Below are positions 34,107 through 42,293 of a stretch of DNA of 64,000 bases, in pieces; the first letter of the stretch is position 1, and each line of letters begins with the position of its first letter. The position numbers were made by a program, and so were the translations under genes. The notes under the pieces are model-generated. The model was not told the origin of the DNA. It did not search any database and saw nothing but the letters and a program-made list of their open reading frames with translations. Source of the DNA: CAWCUZ01 sp963798795. Lineage in GTDB: Bacteria; Acidobacteriota; Vicinamibacteria; Vicinamibacterales; SCN-69-37. The stretch is from assembly GCA_963798795.1 (NCBI GenBank), contig CAWCUZ010000002.1, forward strand, positions 558,001 through 622,000. Reading direction: 5' to 3'.

Positions 34107-35098
34107 GCGTGCTGGGCGATCTCGTGGGCCGCCTTCCGGCCGGACGCGTCGCGATCGCCGGCGACGTCATGCTCGATCACTTTCTGGTCGGCCGCGTCGA
34201 CCGCATCTCGCCCGAAGCGCCGGTGCCGGTGGTGCGGTTCGCGCGCGACGAGTACCGGCTGGGCGGCGCGGCCAACGTCGCGCACAACGTGACGGCGCTC
34301 GGCGCACGGGCCTCGCTCGTGGGCCTGATCGGCGAAGACGAGGGGGCCGGCGAACTGCGGCGCGCCCTGGCGGCGCACCACATCGACGCCACCGGCCTGA
34401 TCGCGGATGGTTCGCGCCCGACCACGCGCAAGGTCCGCGTCGTCACGCTGCGCAATCAGCAGGTGGCGCGCGTGGACTACGAAGACGACCGCGAGCCGGA
34501 CGTCGGCGTCCGCCTGCGGCTCGGCCAGGCGATTGCCGAAGCCGCCCGCGAGGCCGGCGTCGTCGTCCTCTCGGATTACCGCAAGGGCGTCGTCTGCCCG
34601 GACGTGCTCACGGCCGCGGCGGGTGCGGCGCAGCGTGCGGGCGTCGCCCTGCTGGTGGATCCGAAAGTCCCGGTAGCCGCCCGGTACCGCGGCGCCACGC
34701 TGATCACGCCGAACCACCACGAGGCCGAGCTGATGACAGCCGAGACCATCCGCACGGTCGACGACATGCGGCGGGCGGCTCGCCGCATGCACGACGAGAG
34801 CGGGGCCAGCGTGCTGGTGACGTGGGGCGAGCACGGGATGTGGCTGCTCGACGCCACGGGCGGCACGCCGCGCGAAACGAGCCTGCCCGCGGTGGCGCGC
34901 GAGGTGGCCGACGTCACCGGAGCGGGCGACACGGTCATCGCCCTGGTAGGTGCCGCGCTCGCGTGCGGGGCCGGCCTGGCCGACGCGGCCGAACTCGCCA
35001 ACCTCGGCGCCGGGATCGTGGTCGGGAAATTCGGCCCCGCGGCCGTGTCGAGTGAGGAGCTCGCGGCGGCCGCTACCGCTGACCGCAGCGGTTCGTGA
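34103..35098 (+). CDS. rfaE1: D-glycero-beta-D-manno-heptose-7-phosphate kinase
   Basis: 331 residues, PfkB-family kinase corresponding to domain I of RfaE/HldE; the adenylyltransferase domain II is not fused. Motifs: RISPEAPVPVVRF, GGAANVAHN, LITPNHHEAELMT and the ATP-site signature DVTGAGDTVIALV. It makes heptose 1,7-bisphosphate for LPS core synthesis. The ATG at 34103 overlaps the ligase stop codon. Its last 26 bases overlap the end of the convergent ArnT-like gene. Confidence 0.92.
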   Translation: MSVLGDLVGRLPAGRVAIAGDVMLDHFLVGRVDRISPEAPVPVVRFARDEYRLGGAANVAHNVTALGARASLVGLIGEDEGAGELRRALAAHHIDATGLIADGSRPTTRKVRVVTLRNQQVARVDYEDDREPDVGVRLRLGQAIAEAAREAGVVVLSDYRKGVVCPDVLTAAAGAAQRAGVALLVDPKVPVAARYRGATLITPNHHEAELMTAETIRTVDDMRRAARRMHDESGASVLVTWGEHGMWLLDATGGTPRETSLPAVAREVADVTGAGDTVIALVGAALACGAGLADAAELANLGAGIVVGKFGPAAVSSEELAAAATADRSGS

Positions 35099-36716
35099 CG
35101 AGGACCACCTCGGGCGGTGGCTCGCGGGCCATCAGCGCCCGCAGCTTGGTATCGAGGTTGGCGTGGCGCCCAGCCACGCAGATGAACGGCGCGGTGGCAC
35201 GCATCGCCTCGAATTCCCGCTCGCCCGTCAGAATCCACACGTCCGGCCGGCTGTTCAGCCAGACGAATCCTTCCTCGACCGACCCAATCTCGCGCATCGG
35301 ATGCGCCGAGTAGTAGACGAAGCTCGGCAGCGCGGGCCCGTAATAGAACACCTGGGCATCGGAAGACGCGCGCTCGGCGACGATGCGGCCGAGCGGCGCC
35401 GCCGGCTTCAGCCGCTCGACGCCGGGCAGCACGGCGAGAACGAACAGGTAGTTGAGGACGACGAACCCGCCCGCCAGGGCCACCACGCCCGCCCGACCGC
35501 GTCGCGCCAGCCACGCGGCGCCGGCAACCGCCCCCGTCAGCGCGAGGACGCTTGAAAACGCCGCCGCGCCGGGGAGCCGATACGGCCCCGCGGCCGGAAC
35601 CGCGAACAGCCAGTACGCGCCCGCCGCCGCGGCGACGCAGGCCAGCGCGACCGTGAGCTGAACGGCCCGAACCGCGCGGCTGCGGTCCCCGTAGGCCGTG
35701 CGAACGAGGGTGTGCGCGACGAGCACGGCGACGGCAGGCACGATCGGAAGGATGTACAGGTCCTGCTTGGTCTGTGAGAAGGTGAACGCACCCACGAAGA
35801 CGACGATCCACAGCCAGAGCAGCCGCAGGAGTGACGAAGCCGCCGGATCGGAATCGAGCGAGGTGGACGTCCGTCCGGCGCGCCACCGCGCCACGATGCC
35901 GACGAGCGGGACGACGACCAGAGGCGACCAGGGAAAGAGATCGCCGAGGAGCACCGGCAGGTAGAACCCGACCTCCCGGTTCTCCGGCGTCATCGCCGTC
36001 GTGTAGCGCTCGAGGTTCTCGCCCACGAAGAACTGGGTGATGTGCGTCCAGCCGTGCTGCGCCCACACCGCGGCGTACCACGGCACGACAATCGCCAGCA
36101 CGATCAGCAGGCCCGGCAGCAGCATCAGGCGGCGGAGGTCCCGCAGCCGGCGCTCCGCCGTCAGCCAGAGGCACACGGCCAGAGCCGGCAGCACCAGGGC
36201 CACGGGCCCCTTGGTGAGCACGCCCAGCCCCATGGCGACGTACACGAGCGCGAGACAGCGGCGGCGGTGCGCGGGATGCCGTTCGGCGAGGACGAACAAC
36301 GCCAGGGCCAGCGACGTGAAGAGCGTCAGGTACACGTCGATGAAGATCCGCCGCGCGAACATCACCACGCGCGGCGCCGAGGCGACCATGAGCGCGGCGA
36401 GCCAGCCGGTCGGCGGCGAGCGCAGGGCCCGGCCAATCAGAAACGTCGCGAGGATGATCCCCAGCGCACCGGCGGCAATCCCGGCGCGCTCGACCGTCAC
36501 CGATCCGCCGAACACCCGATACAGCCCGGCGACGATCCAGTAGCTCAGAACCGGCTTGTTGAAGCGGGGCGCGGCATTGAAGCTCGGGTTGACGTAGTCG
36601 CCGGTCAGCACCATCTGCCGGGGCGTCTCGACGTAGAACGCCTCGTTGGCATCCCAGATCGTGTTGGCCCCGAGCGCCACCAGGAACACCGGCAGCGCCG
36701 CGAGCAGCAGCCACAC
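35073..36716 (-). CDS. ArnT/PMT-family glycosyltransferase (GT83-like)
   Basis: A large polytopic membrane protein, about 547 residues, that uses a polyprenyl-phosphate sugar donor. The N-terminal loop WDANEAFYVETPRQMVLTGDY holds the acidic residues typical of ArnT, followed by FNKPVLSYWIVAGLYRVFGG and about eleven membrane spans, then FPWSPLVVVPL. The start GTG at 36716 has AGGGG seven bases upstream; the frame stays open to a GTG at 36797, but that extra part is encoded by low-complexity repeats (VPGAQGP-type) and is probably not translated. Sugar and acceptor are unknown. It shares a transcript with purH. Confidence 0.85.
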   Translation of the reverse strand: MWLLLAALPVFLVALGANTIWDANEAFYVETPRQMVLTGDYVNPSFNAAPRFNKPVLSYWIVAGLYRVFGGSVTVERAGIAAGALGIILATFLIGRALRSPPTGWLAALMVASAPRVVMFARRIFIDVYLTLFTSLALALFVLAERHPAHRRRCLALVYVAMGLGVLTKGPVALVLPALAVCLWLTAERRLRDLRRLMLLPGLLIVLAIVVPWYAAVWAQHGWTHITQFFVGENLERYTTAMTPENREVGFYLPVLLGDLFPWSPLVVVPLVGIVARWRAGRTSTSLDSDPAASSLLRLLWLWIVVFVGAFTFSQTKQDLYILPIVPAVAVLVAHTLVRTAYGDRSRAVRAVQLTVALACVAAAAGAYWLFAVPAAGPYRLPGAAAFSSVLALTGAVAGAAWLARRGRAGVVALAGGFVVLNYLFVLAVLPGVERLKPAAPLGRIVAERASSDAQVFYYGPALPSFVYYSAHPMREIGSVEEGFVWLNSRPDVWILTGEREFEAMRATAPFICVAGRHANLDTKLRALMAREPPPEVVLVTNRCGQR

Positions 36717-36722
36717 CAGCCG

Positions 36723-36792
36723 GCCCCTGGGCCCCTGGGACCCTGGAACCTCGGGACCTTGGGCCCCTGGGACCCTGGCACTCTGGGACCTG
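36723..36792. repeat. CCTGGGACC-type low-complexity array between purH and the ArnT-like gene
   Basis: A 70-base stretch of variants of CCCCTGGGACCCTGG and CTCGGGACCTTGG. The 19-base string TGGGCCCCTGGGACCCTGG occurs exactly twice. Most of the gap between the two genes consists of it. If the longer start of the ArnT-like gene were used, it would code for a Pro/Gly/Gln-rich N-terminal tail. Confidence 0.7.
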
Positions 36793-36805
36793 GCCACGTC
36801 GGAAC

Positions 36806-38404
36806 TCAGTGACGAAAGTGCCGCCGGCCGGTGAACACCATGGCAAGCCCGCGATCGTCGGCGGCCGCAATCACGTCAGCGTCGTTCTTCGATCCGCCGG
36901 GTTGCACGACGGCGGTTGCGCCGGCGGCGGCCAGCGCCTCGAGCCCGTCCCGGAACGGAAAGAACGCGTCGGAGGCGGCCACCGCACCGGCGAGCCGCCC
37001 GCCGGCCTTGGCCACAGCGGTCTGCACGGCGTCGACGCGGCTCATCTGGCCGGCGCCGATTGACAGCGTGGCGCTGCGCGACGTGAAGATCACGCTGTTC
37101 GACTTCACGTGCGCGCACACACGCCAGGCAAAGCGCAGCGCCTCCCACTCGTCGGGCGTCGGCGCACGCCGGGTCACCACGCGCGGGCCGGCCTCGCCGG
37201 GCCAGACCGCCGACGCCTCCGGCACCGCGTCGCGCGTCTGAACGAGCCAGGCGCCGAGAATCGTCCGGGCATCGCGCTCGCCGACGAGCGCGTCGAATCC
37301 AGTCGTCACGACACGCAGATTCGGCTTGACGGCCAGAACGGCCAGTACCTCGTCGGCCGGCTGCAGGCCGGGCGCCACCACGGCTTCGATGAAGGTCGAC
37401 GCGAGCGCGCGGGCCGTGGCGGCGTCGATCGGCCGGTTGAGCCCCACGATGCCGCCGAACGCGGACAGCGCATCGGCGTCGCGCGCCCGCACGTAGGCGT
37501 CCGCCAGGTCCGGACCGCGTGCGACCCCGCACGGATTGGTGTGCTTGATGACCGCGGCGGCAGGATCCTCGAACTCGAGGACGATCCGCGCTGCCGCGTC
37601 CAGGTCCAGCAGATTCGTGAAGGACAGTGCCTTTCCCTGGTGGACGACCGCCGATCCGAACCCGTGACCGGGGCCGTTGCCGCCTTCCGGCGCGTAGCAG
37701 GCGCCCGACTGATGAGGATTTTCGCCATAGCGCAGGTCCTGCAGCTTCGTCAGATGCGGCTGCCAGGTCGCGGGCAGCGCCCCGAGGTCGGGCCCGACCC
37801 GCGTCAGCGTCCCCGCGGCGTCATCGGCCGAGACGGTCTGCAGCGTGTCGGCGATCATGCGGTCGTACTCGGCCGTGTGCGCAAATGCGCGTCGCGCCAG
37901 GTCGAAGCGGAACGACAAGGACGGCCCGCCGGGCGCCTCGAGCGCCGCGAGCACACGCGGGTAGTCGGCCGGATCGACCACCACCAGGACGTCGTTGAAA
38001 TTCTTGGCCGCGGCACGGACCAGGCTGGGCCCGCCGATGTCGATCTGCTCGACCAGTTCGGCACATGGCAGCGTCGGATTCGACGCGGCGCGCGCGAACG
38101 GATACAGGTTCACGACGACCAGATCGACCAGGGTGATGTCGTGTTCCCGCAGGGCCGCCAGATCGTCCGGCCGGCCGCGGCGTGCCAGGATGCCCGCGTG
38201 CACCCGCGGGTGCAGCGTCTTGACGCGGCCATCCATCATCTCGGGAAAGCCGGTGACGTCCGAAATGCCGGTCACCGGCAACCCGGCCGCGACGAGCTCT
38301 TTGGCGGTGCCGCCTGTCGAAACCAGTTCCCAGCCGCTCCGGGCCAGCGCGGAAGCAAACGGTACCAATCCCGTCTTGTCGGAGAGACTAAGTAGGGCTC
38401 TCAT
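36806..38404 (-). CDS. purH: bifunctional AICAR transformylase / IMP cyclohydrolase
   Basis: Catalyses the last two steps of de novo purine synthesis; 532 residues, normal length. The N-terminal cyclohydrolase domain has LVSTGGTAKELVAAGLPVT and DGRVKTLHPRVHAGIL. The C-terminal transformylase has YGENPHQSGACY, KHTNPCGVA, SAFGGIVGLNRPID and the Lys-rich end VFTGRRHFRH, the canonical C-terminus. No frameshift is present. The start codon is followed upstream by a 251-base intergenic region shared with csp. Confidence 0.97.
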   Translation of the reverse strand: MRALLSLSDKTGLVPFASALARSGWELVSTGGTAKELVAAGLPVTGISDVTGFPEMMDGRVKTLHPRVHAGILARRGRPDDLAALREHDITLVDLVVVNLYPFARAASNPTLPCAELVEQIDIGGPSLVRAAAKNFNDVLVVVDPADYPRVLAALEAPGGPSLSFRFDLARRAFAHTAEYDRMIADTLQTVSADDAAGTLTRVGPDLGALPATWQPHLTKLQDLRYGENPHQSGACYAPEGGNGPGHGFGSAVVHQGKALSFTNLLDLDAAARIVLEFEDPAAAVIKHTNPCGVARGPDLADAYVRARDADALSAFGGIVGLNRPIDAATARALASTFIEAVVAPGLQPADEVLAVLAVKPNLRVVTTGFDALVGERDARTILGAWLVQTRDAVPEASAVWPGEAGPRVVTRRAPTPDEWEALRFAWRVCAHVKSNSVIFTSRSATLSIGAGQMSRVDAVQTAVAKAGGRLAGAVAASDAFFPFRDGLEALAAAGATAVVQPGGSKNDADVIAAADDRGLAMVFTGRRHFRH

Positions 38405-38477
38405 GCGTTAGGGCAGAACCCCAAATGATGCATAACTGCAAAATCCAGCACGAATAAACTCTGTGGGGAGTTCCTCG

Positions 38478-38507
38478 TTGACAACGTCTGACCCGCCCGG
38501 CTATTGT
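38478..38507 (+). promoter_or_regulatory. promoter of the cold-shock gene
   Basis: A consensus -35 TTGACA (38478-38483) and TATTGT -10 (38502-38507) are 18 bases apart, predicting a start near 38514 and a leader of about 140 bases. The inverted repeat CCCGCCCG (38492-38499) / CGGGCGGG (38521-38528) brackets the -10 box and the predicted start, so it may be an operator or a leader hairpin. Confidence 0.6.
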
Positions 38508-38544
38508 TCGCGGTTGATGTCGGGCGGGCCGGCGTCAGCGAAGC

Positions 38545-38571
38545 GACCGCATGTTGCGGTCTTCTTTTTTT
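38545..38571 (+). terminator. intrinsic terminator inside the csp leader
   Basis: GACCGC (38545-38550), loop ATGTT, GCGGTC (38556-38561) followed by a run of TTCTTTTTTT. This is a textbook Rho-independent terminator, but it lies about 30 bases after the predicted start and 85 bases before the csp start codon. It may be an attenuator, or mark the end of a short independent RNA of about 57 bases. Confidence 0.65.
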
Positions 38572-38655
38572 GTACTCTGTCGCGCTCGCCGGATTGGCGA
38601 CCGAGTGGTGGCGCGGTGGATACCGCGGCCGATTCTTGCAAGGCAGGCAAGTAGT

Positions 38656-38865
38656 ATGCGCATCACCGGCAAGGTCAAGTGGTTCAACAACGCGAAGGGT
38701 TACGGCTTCATCGAGCGCGAGGGTGGCAACGACGTGTTCGTGCACTTCTCCGCGATCCAGGGTTCGGGCTTCCGGACGCTGGAAGAAGGGCAGGCGGTCG
38801 AGTTCGAGATCGTCGACGGTCCGAAGGGACCGCAGGCCGGCAACGTGACCAGGCCAACCACCTGA
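38656..38865 (+). CDS. cold-shock domain protein (CspA family)
   Basis: 69 residues. The single OB-fold has the RNP1 motif KGYGFIEREGG and RNP2 VFVHFSAI, after the start MRITGKVKWFNNA. These proteins bind single-stranded nucleic acid and melt RNA structure. The start ATG at 38656 has no strong Shine-Dalgarno sequence; the long structured leader may control translation as in E. coli cspA. The gene is small and stands alone. Confidence 0.93.
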   Translation: MRITGKVKWFNNAKGYGFIEREGGNDVFVHFSAIQGSGFRTLEEGQAVEFEIVDGPKGPQAGNVTRPTT

Positions 38866-38875
38866 GCAAGCTCGA

Positions 38876-38903
38876 GGGGCCGGAGCGCCGGCGTTCCGGT
38901 CCC
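38876..38903. terminator. hairpin between csp and the convergent unknown gene
   Basis: GGGGCCGGA (38876-38884) pairs with TCCGGTCCC (38895-38903) with one G-U pair, starting 11 bases after the csp stop. The loop is also partly self-complementary. There is no T-run, so it would be a bidirectional or Rho-assisted terminator between convergent genes. Confidence 0.45.
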
Positions 38904-38933
38904 TCGCACCGAGAAGTTCCCTCCCCCCGCCCG

Positions 38934-39374
38934 TCAACGAATCAGAAACCAGACCAGCGGCAGCCACAGCTCGCGTGCGTAGGGCACCGGGCGGTCGTCG
39001 ACGAGCACGTCGCTGTCGGGCACGTCGGCCACCAGATCGTAGAGATCGCGCAGGCGCAGCGGCCGATCGCCGGGATAGAAACGGGCACGATGACGCATCA
39101 CGCCGCCGGCCGTGAATGTCACGTATTCGTCCGAGGCCTGCGCCAGCTCGACCGCGCGCGCGTAGCCTTCGCCTTCGAACGCAGGAAAGACGACTGAGAT
39201 CGAGAACGGCAGCGCCGGCGCGCCCAGGAGCACCGCGCGCAGTTCCGGATGCAGGACGGCCAGCTCGTCGTCACCCGGCTGCTCGGGCAGGTCCGCGTAC
39301 GGCCAGAACCGCTCGAGCGGGCGGAACCGCGGTTCGTCGGGCAGCACGCGATCGGGTCGCTTCGGTTCGGTCAT
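38934..39374 (-). CDS. hypothetical protein (146 residues)
   Basis: Not recognised. The frame MTEPKRPDRVLPDEPRFRPL... ends with a Leu/Trp-rich sequence (ELWLPLVWFLIR). It is acidic with two aromatic clusters (RFWPYADLPEQP, FSISVVFPAFEGEGYA) and no signal peptide or membrane segment. The end lies 30 bases from the csp hairpin and the start lies 78 bases from selA, divergently. Codon use agrees with neighbours, so it is probably real. The ATG at 39374 has no clear Shine-Dalgarno sequence. Confidence 0.6.
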   Translation of the reverse strand: MTEPKRPDRVLPDEPRFRPLERFWPYADLPEQPGDDELAVLHPELRAVLLGAPALPFSISVVFPAFEGEGYARAVELAQASDEYVTFTAGGVMRHRARFYPGDRPLRLRDLYDLVADVPDSDVLVDDRPVPYARELWLPLVWFLIR

Positions 39375-39389
39375 TGGCCGTGATCGGCG

Positions 39390-39409
39390 TGCCGCGCCAC
39401 AGCGCGGCA
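39390..39409. promoter_or_regulatory. perfect palindrome between the unknown gene and selA
   Basis: TGCCGCGC-CACA-GCGCGGCA, an 8-bp perfect inverted repeat. A possible selA -10 box TATCCT follows at 39422-39427, which puts the repeat over the -35 region. An operator role is suggested but not shown. The short divergent gap contains no gene. Confidence 0.4.
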
Positions 39410-39452
39410 AGCTCCGGATGGTATCCTGTTCGCCCGCACCCCGCAACCGCGC

Positions 39453-40862
39453 ATGGCGCCGTTTCGCATCATTCCTGCCGTCGATCAGATCGTGGATCGT
39501 CCCGCGCTCGCGGACCTGATCGCCGCCCACGGCCGAGACGCGGTGGTCGAGGCGGCGCGCCGGTCGACGGCCGTGTTGCGGGCCCTGATGCAGCAGGACG
39601 CCGGGCGCGCGCCGGGCACACCGGATCTGGTCGGCCGCTGGCTCGACGAGGCGATCGCGGCGGATTTCGGGACACGCCTCGCCGTGTCGCTCCGGCCCGT
39701 CATCAATGCCACCGGCGTGGTGCTCCATACCAATCTGGGACGGGCGCCGATCGCGCGCGACGCACTCGCCCGCGCGGCGGCCATCGGCTCCGGCTATTCG
39801 AATCTCGAGTACTCGCTCGACAGCGGCACGCGCGGACGCCGTCACATCCACGCCGAACGCCTGCTCTGTCACCTCACCGGGGCCGCGGCCGGGTTCGCGG
39901 TCAACAACAATGCCGCCGCCACGCTGCTCGTGCTCGCGGCGCTCGCCCACGGACGCGAGGTCATCGTCTCGCGCGGCGAGCTGGTCGAGATCGGCGGCGG
40001 CTTCCGCGTGCCCGACGTCATGGCGCAGTCGGGCGCGGTGCTGCGCGAAGTGGGCACGACGAACCGCACGCGCGTGGCCGACTACGCGAGCGCCATCGGC
40101 GATCGGACCGCCCTGCTCCTGCGCGTGCACCCGTCCAACTTCCGGGTGGAGGGATTCACCGAGCGGCCGGCGCTCGACGAGCTCGTGGCGCTGGGGAGGC
40201 GGTTCGACCTGCCGCTCTTCGAGGACCTGGGAAGCGGCTGGCTGGGCCTCGACGGGTTGACGCCGTCCGCGCTCGCGGACGAACCATCGGTGGCGGCGAG
40301 CGTGCGCGCCGGCGTCGACCTGGTGGCGTTCAGCGGGGACAAGCTGCTCGGCGGACCGCAGGCCGGACTGGTCGTCGGCCGCGCGGACCTGGTGAACCGG
40401 GTGGCATCGCATCCGCTGATGCGCGCCGTGCGCGCCGGCAAGCTGACGTTTGCCGCGCTCGAGGCGACGCTCGACGCCTGGACCCGCCCCGCCGCCCGAG
40501 CACGCCTTCCCGTCGTGGCGATGCTGACCGTGACGATCGACCGGCTCGATGCGCGCGCGCGGGCGGTGCAGCGCGTGATCGCCGCCGTGCCTGGCCTGAC
40601 GGTCCGGCTGGCCGATGGATTCTCGGCGGTCGGCGGCGGCAGTGCCCCGGGATCCGCCCTCCCGACGCGGCTGCTCGCGGTCGCCCTGGGTGGGACCACC
40701 GCCGCCACGCTGGAGGCGCGGCTCCGGTCGGGGCAGCCGCCGGTCATTGCGCGGATTGAGCGGGACGAAGTGGTGCTGGATCTGCGGACGGTGGCCGAGT
40801 CGGAGGACCCGGCGCTGACCGAGGCGCTCGCGCGCGCCTCGTCAGAAGATCGACGTCACTGA
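39453..40862 (+). CDS. selA: L-seryl-tRNA(Sec) selenium transferase
   Basis: PLP enzyme that converts Ser-tRNA(Sec) to Sec-tRNA(Sec); 469 residues, normal length. The family core is RPVINATGVVLHTNLGRAPI, YSNLEYSLDSGTRGRRH, EDLGSGWLGLDG and the PLP-lysine site FSGDKLLGGPQAG. Its presence implies selenoprotein synthesis in this organism. No selB or tRNA-Sec lies next to it here. The last 21 bases overlap the convergent nuoN gene. Confidence 0.95.
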   Translation: MAPFRIIPAVDQIVDRPALADLIAAHGRDAVVEAARRSTAVLRALMQQDAGRAPGTPDLVGRWLDEAIAADFGTRLAVSLRPVINATGVVLHTNLGRAPIARDALARAAAIGSGYSNLEYSLDSGTRGRRHIHAERLLCHLTGAAAGFAVNNNAAATLLVLAALAHGREVIVSRGELVEIGGGFRVPDVMAQSGAVLREVGTTNRTRVADYASAIGDRTALLLRVHPSNFRVEGFTERPALDELVALGRRFDLPLFEDLGSGWLGLDGLTPSALADEPSVAASVRAGVDLVAFSGDKLLGGPQAGLVVGRADLVNRVASHPLMRAVRAGKLTFAALEATLDAWTRPAARARLPVVAMLTVTIDRLDARARAVQRVIAAVPGLTVRLADGFSAVGGGSAPGSALPTRLLAVALGGTTAATLEARLRSGQPPVIARIERDEVVLDLRTVAESEDPALTEALARASSEDRRH

Positions 40863-42292
40863 GCTGGCCGCCGCCGACAGCAGGTCGCCGGGCAGCACGC
40901 CGAGGTAGAACACCGCGAGGAGCGCGATCGTCAGCCCCGCGATCGCCACGGGCGGCACCGCCGGCCGGTGCCCGGGCGCCCGCTCCTCCACCATGTACAT
41001 CATCACCACGATGCGCAGGTAGAAGAACACCGAGACCACGCTCGTGAGCACGCCGAGGATCGCCAGCGTGACGAGGTTCTGCTGGATCGCGGCGGTGAAG
41101 ATGTACCACTTGGCCAGGAACCCGACCGTGGGCGGAAAACCGCCGAGCGACAGCAGGAAGACGGTGAGCATCCCGGCCAGGCCGGGCCGCTCGTGCCAGA
41201 GGCCGGCGAAGTCGCGAATCTGGTCGTGCGGCCGATCGGCCGTCGAGAGCGCCGCGATGACGCCGAACGCACCGAGGTTCGTGACCGCGTACGCGACGAC
41301 GTAAAAGAGGATGGCGGCCTTGCCGGCGGCGTTGTCGGCCACGATGCCGATGAGCAGGTACCCCGCGTGGGCGATGCTCGAATAGGCGAGCATGCGCTTG
41401 ACGTTCGTCTGCGCCACGCCGACCACGGTGCCGATGATCATCGTCAGACCGGCGATGGCGGCGAGGACCGGCGCCCAGTGGACGTGAAGCGGCTCGAGGG
41501 CCGACAGGAACACGCGGATGAAGGCGGCGAACGCCGCCGCCTTGACGCCCGTGGACATGAAGCCGGTCACGAGCGTGGGCGCGCCTTCGTAGGCGTCGGG
41601 CGTCCACATGTGGAACGGCACGGCCGACACCTTGAACGCGAACCCGACGAGCAGCAGGACCATGCCGGCCATGAGGAGCGGACTCGGCTGCAGGGCGGCG
41701 CCGGCCACCCGCATGCCAAGCTCGTCCAGCTTGGTCGTGCCGGCGGCGGCGTAGGTCGAGGGCGATGCCGTAGAGGAAGAAGGCGCTCGAGAAGGCGCCG
41801 AGGACGAAGTACTTGAACGCGCCTTCGGCGCCCTGCTCGCTCGTGCGCTTGATGCCGGTCAACACGTAGACGCCGAGCGACATGATCTCGAGCGCGAGGA
41901 AGATGACGAGCAGGTCGCGCGTGGCGCCCATCAGCATCATGCCGGCGATGGCGAACAGCATGAGCGCGTGGTATTCGCCCGACGGCAGGTGGTCGCGGTC
42001 GGCCGTGCCCGACGAGAGCAGAATCGTCAGCAGGCCAATCGCGCAGATCGTGACGTTGAAGAACACCGTGAAGTTGTCGACGATGATGACGCCGAAGCCG
42101 ACCAGGTCGCGCTGCCAGAGCGAACAGCGATGCCGCGATGGAGAACGACAGCCCGATGGCCCCGAGCGCGCCGAACCCGCCGAGCGGCAGCGTCTCGCCC
42201 TTGCGGCGGAACGCCTCGGCCAGCAGGACGGCGCAGGCCGACAGCGTGACGATGAGGACGGGCGTGACGGCGGCGAAATCGTAGTGTGCCAT
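40842..42292 (-). CDS. nuoN: NADH-quinone oxidoreductase subunit N (two frameshifts)
   Basis: An antiporter-like proton-pumping membrane subunit of complex I, about 480 residues. Segments such as GEYHALMLFAIAGMMLMGATRDLL, SSAFFLYGIAL and KRMLAYSSIAHAGYLLIGI identify it. Frames break near 42117 and 41756; each is repaired by one base. It is the last gene of the nuo operon and begins two bases after nuoM ends. About fourteen membrane spans are expected. Confidence 0.92.
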
Positions 42293-42293
42293 C

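Noticed and set aside
38934..40412. Single 492-residue minus-strand protein over selA
   Set aside because: Only the last 146 residues lie outside selA; the rest is the antisense of a conserved gene. A shorter gene ending at 39374 is called instead.
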